From Streptomyces sp. NBC_00459 (lineage in GTDB: Bacteria > Actinomycetota > Actinomycetes > Streptomycetales > Streptomycetaceae): a stretch of DNA of 64,000 bases. The translations under genes were made by a program, and so were the position numbers. The number at the start of each line of letters is the position of its first letter. Within the stretch, counting starts at the first letter, position 1. The notes under the pieces were generated by a model that was not told where the DNA came from, ran no database searches, and saw only the letters and a list, made by a program, of their open reading frames with translations. Location: contig NZ_CP107903.1 in the NCBI RefSeq assembly GCF_036013955.1, positions 7,998,001 through 8,062,000 on the forward strand, given 5' to 3'. Shown one piece after another: positions 25,721 to 34,315 of the stretch.

Positions 25721-26536
25721 TTGACCAGAGTTGATGGACCGACGTCCACCATTGACGCCCATGGCGTGCCCTCCCTCAACGTTGATCACCTCACAGTGCG
25801 CTTCGCCGGCCTGGTCGCTCTCGACGACGTCACCTTCACGGTCCGCCCCGGCACCGTCCATGCCCTGATCGGCCCCAACGGCGCGGGCAAGTCCACCTGC
25901 TTCAACGTGCTGTCCGGTGTCTACCGGGCCACCTCCGGCAGCGTCCGCTTCGGCGAGCACGAGCTGACCGGCATGCCTCCGCACCGCATCGCCGGCCTCG
26001 GTGTCGCCCGGATCTTCCAGAACCTCGCCCTGCCACCCCACGCCACCGTCGAGGACAGCCTGCTGCTCGGCCGCCACCGGCTGACCAGGACCGGCTTCGT
26101 CGCTGCCGGACTCCGGCTGCCGTCGGCGGCGCACGAGGAACGCAGGCACCGCGCGCGCGTGCGGGAGATCGCCGAGTTCGTCGGTCTGGAGGAGTACCTG
26201 GGACGCCCGGCCGGCTCCCTGCCCTACGGGCAGCAGAAGCTCGCGGAACTCGCCCGGGCCCTGTGCATGGAGCCACGGCTGCTGCTCCTCGACGAACCGG
26301 TGGCCGGGATGACCGCCGACGAACGGCGCAGGGTCGCGGCCGTCATCGCCGGGGTCCGCGACAGCCTCGGTATCTCGATCGTCCTGGTGGAGCACGACAT
26401 GGGGGTGGTGATGAGACTCGCGGACACGGTCACGGTCCTGGACTTCGGGCGACTGATCGCGGACGGGACCCCGGCGGACGTACAGAACGACCCGGAGGTC
26501 GTACGGGCCTATCTCGGCGAGGAGGCCACGCCATGA
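25721..26536 (+). CDS. livG: LivG-type ABC transporter ATPase
   Basis: 271 residues. Walker A GPNGAGKST, a degenerate signature (SLPYGQQKL), Walker B LLLLDEPVAGM and the switch His in VEHDM, as in LivG. Start is a TTG at 25721 with GGGAGGG ten bases upstream; a GTG at 25766 is an alternative that loses a 15-residue tail. It overlaps livH by ATGA. Confidence 0.9.
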   Translation: MTRVDGPTSTIDAHGVPSLNVDHLTVRFAGLVALDDVTFTVRPGTVHALIGPNGAGKSTCFNVLSGVYRATSGSVRFGEHELTGMPPHRIAGLGVARIFQNLALPPHATVEDSLLLGRHRLTRTGFVAAGLRLPSAAHEERRHRARVREIAEFVGLEEYLGRPAGSLPYGQQKLAELARALCMEPRLLLLDEPVAGMTADERRRVAAVIAGVRDSLGISIVLVEHDMGVVMRLADTVTVLDFGRLIADGTPADVQNDPEVVRAYLGEEATP

Positions 26537-27423
26537 GCACCTTCGCCGAACTGCTCCTCAACGGCATCTCCATGGGCAGCGTCTACGCGCTCATCGCCCT
26601 CGGATTCGTCGTGATCTTCCGGGCCACGGAGGTCGTCAACTTCGCGCACGCCTCACTGCTGCTCGCCGGCGGCTACGTCACCGCCTCCCTCCACGACGAC
26701 ATCGGCTTCTGGCCCGCGCTGCTCACGGGCATCGCCGGTGCCGCACTCGTCGGCGCGGCCGTGGAGTTCCTGGTGATGCGCCGCGCCCGGGGCGGCGACC
26801 ACAGCGTGCTGGCCATCGTCACCATCGGCGTCGACATCCTGCTGACCACCGAACTCACCAGGCGCCTCGGTACGGACGTCCTCGCGCTCGGCGACCCGTG
26901 GGGCGACGCCGTCCTCACCCTCGGCCCGATCTCGCTCGCGCACACCCGGATCGCCGCCTTCGTCGCCGCGGCCCTCCTCATCACGGCCTTCCTGCTCGCC
27001 TTCCGGTACACCAGCTGGGGCGTGGCGATGCGTGCGGCGGCCGAGAGCCCGGAGACGGCCGCCCTGATGGGCGTCCGGCTGGGCCGGGTCTCGCTCGGCG
27101 CCTGGGCCGTCGCGGGCGGACTCGCGGCCGTCGCCGCCCTCTTCCTCACCGTCTTCCCGACGCCGGGCCTGGAACGGGCCACCTCCCTCGCCGCGCTCAA
27201 GGCCTTCCCGGCCGCCATCCTCGGCGGCCTCGACTCCACGACCGGCGCCCTCGTGGGCGGCCTGGTGGTCGGTGTCACCGAATCCCTCGCCACCGGCTAC
27301 CAGAGCGACCTGGCCTTCATGGGCCGCGGCCTCGGCGATCTCGCGCCCTATCTGGTCATGGTCGTGATCCTGCTCGTCCGGCCCGCCGGGCTCTTCGGCA
27401 CGAAGGAGCCCGCCCGTGTCTGA
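26533..27423 (+). CDS. livH: LivH-type ABC transporter permease
   Basis: 296 residues with about eight membrane helices; opens with LLLNGISMGSVYALIALG, the LivH N-terminal signature, and ends in LVRPAGLFG. ATG at 26533 overlaps the livG stop. One half of the membrane channel; pairs with LivM. Confidence 0.92.
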   Translation: MSTFAELLLNGISMGSVYALIALGFVVIFRATEVVNFAHASLLLAGGYVTASLHDDIGFWPALLTGIAGAALVGAAVEFLVMRRARGGDHSVLAIVTIGVDILLTTELTRRLGTDVLALGDPWGDAVLTLGPISLAHTRIAAFVAAALLITAFLLAFRYTSWGVAMRAAAESPETAALMGVRLGRVSLGAWAVAGGLAAVAALFLTVFPTPGLERATSLAALKAFPAAILGGLDSTTGALVGGLVVGVTESLATGYQSDLAFMGRGLGDLAPYLVMVVILLVRPAGLFGTKEPARV

Positions 27424-28525
27424 CGTCCTCACCGCCCCGGCCGAGCGCCGCCGCGCACTCCGCCGGCCGCACGCGCGTACGTACACGGCCGTCGCGGGCA
27501 CCCTCCTGCTCCTCGCCCTCCCGTTCTACCTGGACCGTTTCTGGCTCCAGGCCGGCCTGTTCGCCATGGCCGCCGCGATCGGCGCCATCGGCATCAACCT
27601 CCTCACCGGCGCCACCGGCCAGCTCTCCATGGGCCATGCCTTCTTCCTCGCGGTCGGCGCCTACAGCTACTGCGTGTTCGCCGGGGACGAAAGCGGGGGA
27701 GCCGACGGGCTGACCGGGCTCGGGCTGCCGACCTGGCTCGCGGTCGTGCTGGCCACGCTGGTGGCGGGCGGCGCGGGCGGCCTGTTCAGCCCGATCGCCG
27801 GGCGTCTGCGCGGCCCCTACCTCGGTATCGCCACCATCGCCCTGATCTTCATCGGCCAGCACGTCCTGTTCAACGCCCGCGACCTCACCGGTGGCTTCAA
27901 CGGCCGTGACGTGCCGCCGCTGAGCCTCTTCGGCCTCACCTTCGACGACCGTGAACTCCTCGTCGCGAACGTGCCGTTCGGCTCCGCCGAGAAGCTCTGG
28001 TACGCCGGACTCGTCCTTCTGCTCGGGGGCGCCCTCTTCGCCCGCGGCGTCCTGCGCGGGCGTCCCGGGCGGGCCATGAACGCCATCCGCGACCACCGCA
28101 TCGCCGCCGGGGTGATCGGCGTGCCCGTGGCCCGCTACCGGGCCGGCGTCTTCGTCCTGTCCTCAATGTACGCGGGGCTGGCCGGCGTCCTGCTCGCCCT
28201 CGTCTTCCAGCGGACCGTGCCCGACTACTTCGGCATCACGCTCTCGCTGGAGTACCTCGCCATGATCGTCATCGGCGGGCTCGGGTCGGTCTCCGGGGCC
28301 GTGGTCGGCGCGGCCTTCGTCTCGCTGCTGCCGCAGCTGCTGACCCGCTACAGCGACGCCCTGCCCCTGGTCTCCGCCCCGGGCACGGGCGGGATCGCAC
28401 CGGGCGAGGCGTCCCGGTACCTGTACGGCGCCGCCATCGTGGCGGTGGTGCTCTTCCTGCCGGGTGGGCTGGTCAGGGTGGCCGCCCGGCGCCGCGTCAA
28501 ACGCAATCCAGGGGAGGAACGATGA
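27416..28525 (+). CDS. livM: LivM-type ABC transporter permease
   Basis: 369 residues, about nine to ten membrane helices, LivM marks INLLTGATGQLSMGHA and the cytoplasmic loop GRAMNAIRDHRIAA. GTG start overlaps livH by eight bases. A basic C-terminal tail follows the last helix. Confidence 0.92.
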   Translation: MSDVLTAPAERRRALRRPHARTYTAVAGTLLLLALPFYLDRFWLQAGLFAMAAAIGAIGINLLTGATGQLSMGHAFFLAVGAYSYCVFAGDESGGADGLTGLGLPTWLAVVLATLVAGGAGGLFSPIAGRLRGPYLGIATIALIFIGQHVLFNARDLTGGFNGRDVPPLSLFGLTFDDRELLVANVPFGSAEKLWYAGLVLLLGGALFARGVLRGRPGRAMNAIRDHRIAAGVIGVPVARYRAGVFVLSSMYAGLAGVLLALVFQRTVPDYFGITLSLEYLAMIVIGGLGSVSGAVVGAAFVSLLPQLLTRYSDALPLVSAPGTGGIAPGEASRYLYGAAIVAVVLFLPGGLVRVAARRRVKRNPGEER

Positions 28526-29790
28526 CCATGAGATACGCGGCCCGAGCCGCAGCGGGCGCGCTCGCCGTGCTGCTCACAGTGGCCGGGTGCAGCTCCAAGG
28601 CCAAGGACGACGGGGGCGACAAGGGCACGGCCTCGGCGGGCGGCGTCAAGACCGACGTGGGCGTGTCCGCCAAGACGATCACGGTCGGCGCACTCACGGA
28701 CATGACCGGGGTCTACGCGACCCTCGGCAAGAGCGTCACCCAGGCCCAGCAGCTGTACGTGAAGCAGCTGAACGCCGCCGGAGGCGTCTGCGGCCGCCAG
28801 GTGGCCCTGACGGTCCGCGACCACGGCTACGACCCGCAGAAGGCCGTCTCGGGCTACACGGAGCTGGCACCGAAGGTGCTGGGCTTCGCCCAGTTCATCG
28901 GCTCGCCGTTCGTCGCGGCCGTGAAACAGCGCATCGACGGCCAGGACAAGGTCCTGGTGCTGCCACAGGCGTGGGCGGCCTCGCTGCTCGGCAGTCCGTA
29001 CATACGCGTGATCGGATCGACGTACGACATCGAGACGATCAATGCGATCGACTTCCTGATCAATGAGAAGGGGATCAAGAAGGGCGACAAGATCGGCCAT
29101 GTCTACTTCGAGGGGGACTACGGGGAGAGTGCCCTGGCGGGTGCCAAGTACATGGCGGAGAAGTCGGGGCTGACGATCGTCGAGCAGAAGATCAAGCCGA
29201 CCGACAACGACATGACCGCCCAGGTCTCCGCGTTGAAACAGGCGGGCGTCAAGGCGATCGTGATCAGCGCCGGACCGCGCCAGGCCGCCTCGCTGGTCGG
29301 TGTGGCCGCGGCCGGCGGCTTCGGTGTCCCGGTCATCGGCAACAACTCGGCCTTCGCCCCGCAGCTCCTGGCCACCCAGGCGGGCCCGGCCCTGTCCGCG
29401 AACTACTGGGTCGCCTCACCGTCCCTGCCCATCGGGGCGGACACCCCGCAGGCGCAGAAACTCGTGGCCGACTACCGGGCCGCGTACCCGAGCGACTCTC
29501 TGGACAACGGCGTGGTGGCCGGCTGGACGGCGGCCTCCGTCTTCGGCGAGGCCCTGAAGAAGGCATGCGCGAGCAAGGACCTCACCCGCGAGGGCGTGGA
29601 CAAGGCCCTGCTGACGATCAACGCGTTCGACGTCGGTTTCGGCAGCCCGCAGGACTTCACCGACCCGAAGTCCCCCTCCTCCAAGGAGAGCGTGATCCTC
29701 CAGCCCGACAAGAGCGCGACAGGAGGCATGAAGGTCGTACGGGAGTCCGAGGCGTCGTCCGTCGCGGAGGGCTACTCGCCGGGCGCCTGA
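28522..29790 (+). CDS. livJ: Solute-binding lipoprotein of the Liv/Urt family
   Basis: 422 residues. Lipoprotein signal with lipobox VAGC, then a type I periplasmic-binding fold (ITVGALTDMTGVYATLG ... GPRQAASLVGVAA). It delivers the ligand to LivHM on the outer face of the membrane. Ligand unknown: the family covers branched-chain amino acids, urea, short amides and aromatic acids. Unlike many liv operons it is the last gene, and a strong terminator follows. Confidence 0.92.
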   Translation: MTMRYAARAAAGALAVLLTVAGCSSKAKDDGGDKGTASAGGVKTDVGVSAKTITVGALTDMTGVYATLGKSVTQAQQLYVKQLNAAGGVCGRQVALTVRDHGYDPQKAVSGYTELAPKVLGFAQFIGSPFVAAVKQRIDGQDKVLVLPQAWAASLLGSPYIRVIGSTYDIETINAIDFLINEKGIKKGDKIGHVYFEGDYGESALAGAKYMAEKSGLTIVEQKIKPTDNDMTAQVSALKQAGVKAIVISAGPRQAASLVGVAAAGGFGVPVIGNNSAFAPQLLATQAGPALSANYWVASPSLPIGADTPQAQKLVADYRAAYPSDSLDNGVVAGWTAASVFGEALKKACASKDLTREGVDKALLTINAFDVGFGSPQDFTDPKSPSSKESVILQPDKSATGGMKVVRESEASSVAEGYSPGA

Positions 29791-29814
29791 GTCCGAGGAA
29801 GCCCGCACCCAACG

Positions 29815-29850
29815 CGGAGGGCCCCGAACCGTCCGGTTCGGGGCCCTCCG
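29815..29850. terminator. Bidirectional terminator between the liv operon and pssA
   Basis: CGGAGGGCCCCGAACC and GGTTCGGGGCCCTCCG pair perfectly over 16 bases around GTCC. Both flanking genes converge on it. Confidence 0.85.
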
Positions 29851-29871
29851 TACGAACACATCACGCGACCG

Positions 29872-30723
29872 CTACGGAAGCTGTGCCGCCCGTGCCTCGC
29901 GGCGGGTGCCGCGGAAGTTGTTCACCCGGCGGGCCGTGGCGAAGAGCGGGATCACCGCGCCCAGGACGAGCTGCAGGGCGCAGCCGGTCTGGAGGAGCAG
30001 CTGGCCACCAGGGGCGTCGAAGGCCCAGGCCGCCAGGAGGCCCATCCCCGAGACGATCCAGGCGACCATCGCGATCGCGAGCGGACCCCGAGGCTTCGGG
30101 TACTCGACCCGGCTCACCATCAGCCAGGCGGTGCCGACGATGGCCATGAGCGTGGCCACGAAGGGCAGCTCCAGGAGCACGATCGAGACGACCGTCAGGG
30201 CGCCGAAGGGACTCGGCATGCCCTGGAAGGTGCCGTCCTTCACCGTCACGCACGAGAATCTCGCGAGCCTCAGCACCACGGCGAGCAGGACGACGATCGC
30301 CCCGACCGCGGCCACCTTCTGGTACGCGTCGTCCGCGACCATGCCGTACACCAGCACGAAGTACGCCGGCGCGAGGCCGAAGCTGATCAGGTCGGAGAGG
30401 TTGTCCAGCTCGGCGCCCATGGGGGAGGAGCGCAGCTTGCGGGCGACCAGACCGTCGAAGAGGTCGAAGACCGCCGCGCAGAGCATGAGGATCACCGCGG
30501 TCGCCGCCGAGTGACGGGCCATGCCCGACTCGTCACTGCCGGTGAGGTGCGGGATCAGGATGCCCGTGGTGGTGAAGTACACCGCCATGAAGCCACAGGT
30601 GGCGTTGCCGAGCGTGAGGGTGTCCGCTATTGAGAGGCGGAGAGAAAGGGGCATCTCCTCCTCGTCGTCACCCACCTCGTCGGCCTCCGGCACCCACTGG
30701 GTCTCGGGATCAATCACGGTCAA
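29872..30723 (-). CDS. pssA: CDP-diacylglycerol--serine O-phosphatidyltransferase
   Basis: 283 residues, an integral membrane enzyme making phosphatidylserine from CDP-diacylglycerol and serine. The CDP-alcohol transferase motif runs from Asp90 (DGLVAR) through Gly103 to the aspartates in ELDNLSD (107 and 111). About seven hydrophobic helices; acidic N-terminal tail of about 25 residues. Its start overlaps psd by 14 bases, so synthesis and decarboxylation of phosphatidylserine are encoded together. Confidence 0.93.
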   Translation of the reverse strand: MTVIDPETQWVPEADEVGDDEEEMPLSLRLSIADTLTLGNATCGFMAVYFTTTGILIPHLTGSDESGMARHSAATAVILMLCAAVFDLFDGLVARKLRSSPMGAELDNLSDLISFGLAPAYFVLVYGMVADDAYQKVAAVGAIVVLLAVVLRLARFSCVTVKDGTFQGMPSPFGALTVVSIVLLELPFVATLMAIVGTAWLMVSRVEYPKPRGPLAIAMVAWIVSGMGLLAAWAFDAPGGQLLLQTGCALQLVLGAVIPLFATARRVNNFRGTRREARAAQLP

Positions 30724-31366
30724 TGCGAGTCACCCCTGCCACCGTCTTCTGGCCGACCTCGACCGCGACCTCGACACCCTCGGGGAGGTAGATGTCGACG
30801 CGCGAGCCGAAGCGGATCAGGCCGATCCGGTCGCCCTGCTCGACCTTCGTGCCCTGCGGGACGTACGGGACGATGCGGCGAGCGACCGCACCGGCGATCT
30901 GGATCATCTCGATGTCACCGAGCTCGGTGTCGAAGTGCCAGACAACTCTCTCGTTGTTCTCGCTCTCCTTGTTGAACGCCGGAACGAACCCGCCCGGGAT
31001 GTGCTCGACGGACGTCACCGTGCCGGAAAGGGGCGCGCGGTTGACGTGTACGTTGAGCGGGCTCATGAAGATCGCGACGCGGGTGCGGCCGTCCTTCCAG
31101 GGCATGATGCTCTGGACCACGCCGTCGGCGGGGGAGATGACCCGGCCCTGGGTGATCTCGCGCTCGGGGTCGCGGAAGAACCACAGCATGCCCGCCGCCA
31201 GCGCGGTGACGGGTACGGCCACGGCCTTGGCGGCGCCGGACTTGCGCGCGCGTACCAGGCTGATGGCTGCGGTGGCGACGGTCGGGAGGAGCCACGGCGA
31301 TGCTCCGCGCGCCAGGCGTACGCCTGCCAGGCTGTCGCGAGGTGCAGAGGTTTGGCTGTGGGGCAT
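30710..31366 (-). CDS. psd: Phosphatidylserine decarboxylase, short actinobacterial form
   Basis: 218 residues from ATG 31366 (AAGGT upstream). One membrane stretch near the N-terminus, then the decarboxylase core with WFFRDPER, SPADG, MSPLNVHVNR and the self-cleavage site in RFGSRVD: chain cleavage at Gly187-Ser188 makes the pyruvoyl cofactor. Product is phosphatidylethanolamine. The frame upstream of 31366 has no site and is left out. Confidence 0.92.
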   Translation of the reverse strand: MPHSQTSAPRDSLAGVRLARGASPWLLPTVATAAISLVRARKSGAAKAVAVPVTALAAGMLWFFRDPEREITQGRVISPADGVVQSIMPWKDGRTRVAIFMSPLNVHVNRAPLSGTVTSVEHIPGGFVPAFNKESENNERVVWHFDTELGDIEMIQIAGAVARRIVPYVPQGTKVEQGDRIGLIRFGSRVDIYLPEGVEVAVEVGQKTVAGVTRIDRD

Positions 31367-31536
31367 GGATGACCTTCGTAGCGGGATGATGCCGCGCTGT
31401 ATCAGGGGACGGCGGCTTTCCGGCGATCGTAGCGGCTCACAGCCACAACTGGGTAAGCCAGGAAGCCGAGTCGGCGGCTGAAGAGTGCTGACGGGGTGTG
31501 ACGTTGTTCTCGAACGAATCACCCCGAAGCGGACAA

Positions 31537-32742
31537 TCAGCCCTGGAATCGATACTCTTCGAGCAGCCTGCGCCCGATGATCATTTTCTGGATCTCGGCG
31601 GTACCTTCGCCGATCAGCAGCATCGGAGCCTCGCGGTAGAGGCGCTCGATCTCGTACTCCTTGGAGAAGCCGTAGCCGCCGTGGATCCGGAAGGCGTCTT
31701 CGACGACCTCTTTGCAGTACTCGGAGGCGAGGTACTTCGCCATCCCTGCTTCGAGGTCGTTTCGCTCACCGGAGTCCTTTTTGCGTGCCGCATTCACCAT
31801 CATCGCATGGGCGGCCTCGACCTTGGTAGCCATCTCGGCCAGCTTGAACTGGATCGCCTGGTGCTGGGCGATCGGTTTGCCGAAAGTGTGGCGTTGCTGG
31901 GCGTACTGGACACCCAGTTCGAACGCACGCTGAGCGACTCCACAGCCACGCGCCGCCACATTGACGCGTCCCACCTCGACGCCGTCCATCATTTGGTAAA
32001 AACCTCGGCCGGTGGCGCCCCCGAGAACGCGATTGGCCGGAATTCGCAGTCCGTCCATGATGAGTTCGGTGGTATCGACGCCCTTGTAGCCCATCTTGTC
32101 GATCTTCCCCGGGATGGTCAGCCCGGGCCGGACCTCACCGAAGCCCGGCTCCTTCTCGACCAGGAAGGTGGTCATCGACTTGTGGGGCGCGGTCCCCTCC
32201 GGGTGTCCTTCGTCACTTCGGACGAGCACGGCGACCAGGTTGGACGTTCCGCCGTTCGTCAGCCACATCTTCTGGCCGTTGAGGACGTACTCGTCGCCGT
32301 CCTTGACCGCCTTCGAGGTGATGGCCGACACGTCCGATCCGAGCCCCGGCTCCGACATCGAGAAGGCGCCGCGGACGTCGCCGGCCGCCATCCTCGGCAG
32401 GAAGTGGTCCTTCTGCTCCTGCGTGCCGTGCTGCTTGAGCATGTACGCCACGATGAAGTGCGTGTTGATGATCCCGGAGACCGACATCCAGCCGCGCGCG
32501 ATCTCCTCGACGCAGAGCGCATACGTCAGGAGCGACTCGCCGAGCCCGCCGTACTCCTCGGGGATCATCAGGCCGAACAGGCCCAACTCCTTGAGGCCGT
32601 CGACGATCGCTTGCGGATACTCGTCGCGGTGCTCCAGCTCGGTCGCGACCGGGATGATCTCCTTGTCCACGAAGTCCCGCACCGTGGATAGGATTTCCTG
32701 CTGGATGTCGGTCAGACCGGCGGTCTGGGCGAGTCGCGCCAT
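31537..32742 (-). CDS. mcd: Acyl-CoA dehydrogenase, probably methylsuccinyl-CoA dehydrogenase
   Basis: 401 residues with the acyl-CoA dehydrogenase fold (FAD-binding region GAFSMSEPGLGSD, KMWLTNGG; C-terminal RIHGGYGFSKEY, IGEGTAEIQ). As last gene of a ccr-meaA-mcl-mch-mcd operon it should oxidise (2S)-methylsuccinyl-CoA to mesaconyl-CoA in the ethylmalonyl-CoA pathway, with electron-transfer flavoprotein as acceptor. The specific substrate is inferred from context. Two bases separate it from mch. Confidence 0.9.
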   Translation of the reverse strand: MARLAQTAGLTDIQQEILSTVRDFVDKEIIPVATELEHRDEYPQAIVDGLKELGLFGLMIPEEYGGLGESLLTYALCVEEIARGWMSVSGIINTHFIVAYMLKQHGTQEQKDHFLPRMAAGDVRGAFSMSEPGLGSDVSAITSKAVKDGDEYVLNGQKMWLTNGGTSNLVAVLVRSDEGHPEGTAPHKSMTTFLVEKEPGFGEVRPGLTIPGKIDKMGYKGVDTTELIMDGLRIPANRVLGGATGRGFYQMMDGVEVGRVNVAARGCGVAQRAFELGVQYAQQRHTFGKPIAQHQAIQFKLAEMATKVEAAHAMMVNAARKKDSGERNDLEAGMAKYLASEYCKEVVEDAFRIHGGYGFSKEYEIERLYREAPMLLIGEGTAEIQKMIIGRRLLEEYRFQG

Positions 32743-32744
32743 GG

Positions 32745-33257
32745 CTACTTCTCCTGCTCCTTGAGCTGGGGCCGGCCGGGCTGTTCGCCGCCGCGCTCCT
32801 TGATGTACGTCTCGGTCGGCACCATCACCTTGCGGCGGAACACGCAGACCAGCGTGCCGTCCTGCTTGTAGCCCCTGGTCTCCACGTGGACGATCCCGCG
32901 GTCGTTCTTCGACCGGGAGGGCGTCTTGTCGAGGACCGTCGTCTCGCCGTAGATCGTGTCGCCGTGGAAGGTCGGCGCCACGTGCTTCAGCGACTCGACC
33001 TCCAGGTTCGCGATCGCCTTGCCCGACACGTCCGGCACGGACATGCCCAGCAACAGGGAGTAGATGTAGTTCCCCACGACGACGTTCTTGCCGAAGTCGG
33101 TCGTGTTCTCCGCATAGTTGGCGTCCATGTGGAGCGGGTGGTGGTTCATCGTCAGGAGGCAGAACAGGTGGTCGTCGTACTCCGTGACGGTCTTCCCGGG
33201 CCAGTGCCGATAGACGTCACCGACTGTGAACTCTTCGTAGGTGCGGCCGAACTGCAT
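32745..33257 (-). CDS. mch: MaoC-type hydratase, probably mesaconyl-CoA hydratase
   Basis: 170 residues from ATG 33257 with GGAGGG upstream; longer frames run antisense into the next gene. Single hot-dog domain with the hydratase helix NHHPLHMDANYAE. Bacterial mesaconyl-CoA hydratases can be double hot-dog proteins; this is the short form found beside ccr and meaA in actinomycetes. Expected to add water to mesaconyl-CoA giving beta-methylmalyl-CoA. Confidence 0.88.
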   Translation of the reverse strand: MQFGRTYEEFTVGDVYRHWPGKTVTEYDDHLFCLLTMNHHPLHMDANYAENTTDFGKNVVVGNYIYSLLLGMSVPDVSGKAIANLEVESLKHVAPTFHGDTIYGETTVLDKTPSRSKNDRGIVHVETRGYKQDGTLVCVFRRKVMVPTETYIKERGGEQPGRPQLKEQEK

Positions 33258-33280
33258 GATCTTGCCCTCCGGGCTGGTAT

Positions 33281-33323
33281 TCCCCCTTGGCCCCTTCGGG
33301 GCCTGGGGGATGAGGGTTTTTTT
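33281..33323 (+). terminator. Hairpin with T-run inside the ethylmalonyl-CoA operon, oriented against it
   Basis: TCCCCC..GGCCCC, TTCG loop, GGGGCC..GGGGGA, then TGAGGG and seven T. The T-run is on the plus strand while the operon is read on the minus strand, so it would stop antisense transcription, or the stem alone may modulate mcl-mch read-through. Confidence 0.45.
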
Positions 33324-33349
33324 GTGCTTTCCGAACTGCCTGGCCCGAG

Positions 33350-34315
33350 TCAGTCGGAAGGCGCTTCGAACTTGGACGTGCGCTGCATGCCGGCCGCCCG
33401 GCCCTTGCCCGAGATGACCAGTGCCATCTTGCGGCTGGCCTCGTCGATCATCTCGTCGCCGAGCATCGCGGAGCCCTTCTTGCCGCCGGCCTCGGACGTG
33501 CAGTAGTCGTAGGCGTCCAGGATCAGCTCGGCGTGGTCGAAGTCCTCCTGGGAGGGGGAGAAGATCTCGTTGGACGCCTCCACCTGGCCCGGGTGCAGCA
33601 CCCACTTGCCGTCGAAACCGAGGGCGGCGGCCCGCTGGGCGACCTCGCGGTAGCCGTCCACGTTGCGGATCTGCAGGTAGGGGCCGTCGATCGCCTGGAG
33701 GTTGTTGGCGCGGGCGGCCATCAGGATCTTCATCAGGATGTAGTGGTAGGCGTCCGCCGGGTAGCCGGGCGGCTGCTCACCCACGACGAGCGTCTTCATG
33801 TTGATCGACGCCATGAAGTCGGCGGGGCCGAAGATGATCGTCTCGACGCGTGGGGAGGCCGTGGCGATCTCGTTGACGTTGTTGAGGCCCTGGGCGTTCT
33901 CGATCTGCGCCTCGATGCCGATCTTGCCGACCTCGAAGCCCATCGTCTTCTCGATCTGGGTGAGGAGGAGGTCCAGCGCGACGACCTGCTGGGCGGTCTG
34001 CACCTTCGGCAGCATGATGCAGTCGAGATTCGGGCCCGCGCCCTCGACGACCGTCACGACATCGCGGTAAGTCCACTCCGTCGTCCAGTCGTTGACGCGC
34101 ACGACCCTCGTCTTGCCCGTCCAGTCACCCTCGTTGAGGAACTTGACGATGGTGTGCCGTGCCTCGGGCTTGGCGAGCGGGGCGCACGCGTCCTCCAGGT
34201 CCAGGAAGACCTGGTCGGCCGGCAGACCCTGGGCCTTCTCCAGGAAGCGGGGGTTGCTTCCCGGGACCGCCAGACAGGAGCGGCGGGGACGCAGACGGTT
34301 GACGGGCGTGGTCAT
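33350..34315 (-). CDS. mcl: CitE-like CoA ester lyase, probably malyl-CoA/beta-methylmalyl-CoA lyase
   Basis: 321 residues, HpcH/HpaI-CitE TIM barrel: RSCLAVPGSNPRFLEKA, LDLEDACAP, IEAQIENAQGL and FGPADFMAS hold the Mg2+ and CoA site residues. In the pathway it cleaves beta-methylmalyl-CoA to glyoxylate and propionyl-CoA. Start overlaps the meaA stop by four bases. Confidence 0.9.
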   Translation of the reverse strand: MTTPVNRLRPRRSCLAVPGSNPRFLEKAQGLPADQVFLDLEDACAPLAKPEARHTIVKFLNEGDWTGKTRVVRVNDWTTEWTYRDVVTVVEGAGPNLDCIMLPKVQTAQQVVALDLLLTQIEKTMGFEVGKIGIEAQIENAQGLNNVNEIATASPRVETIIFGPADFMASINMKTLVVGEQPPGYPADAYHYILMKILMAARANNLQAIDGPYLQIRNVDGYREVAQRAAALGFDGKWVLHPGQVEASNEIFSPSQEDFDHAELILDAYDYCTSEAGGKKGSAMLGDEMIDEASRKMALVISGKGRAAGMQRTSKFEAPSD

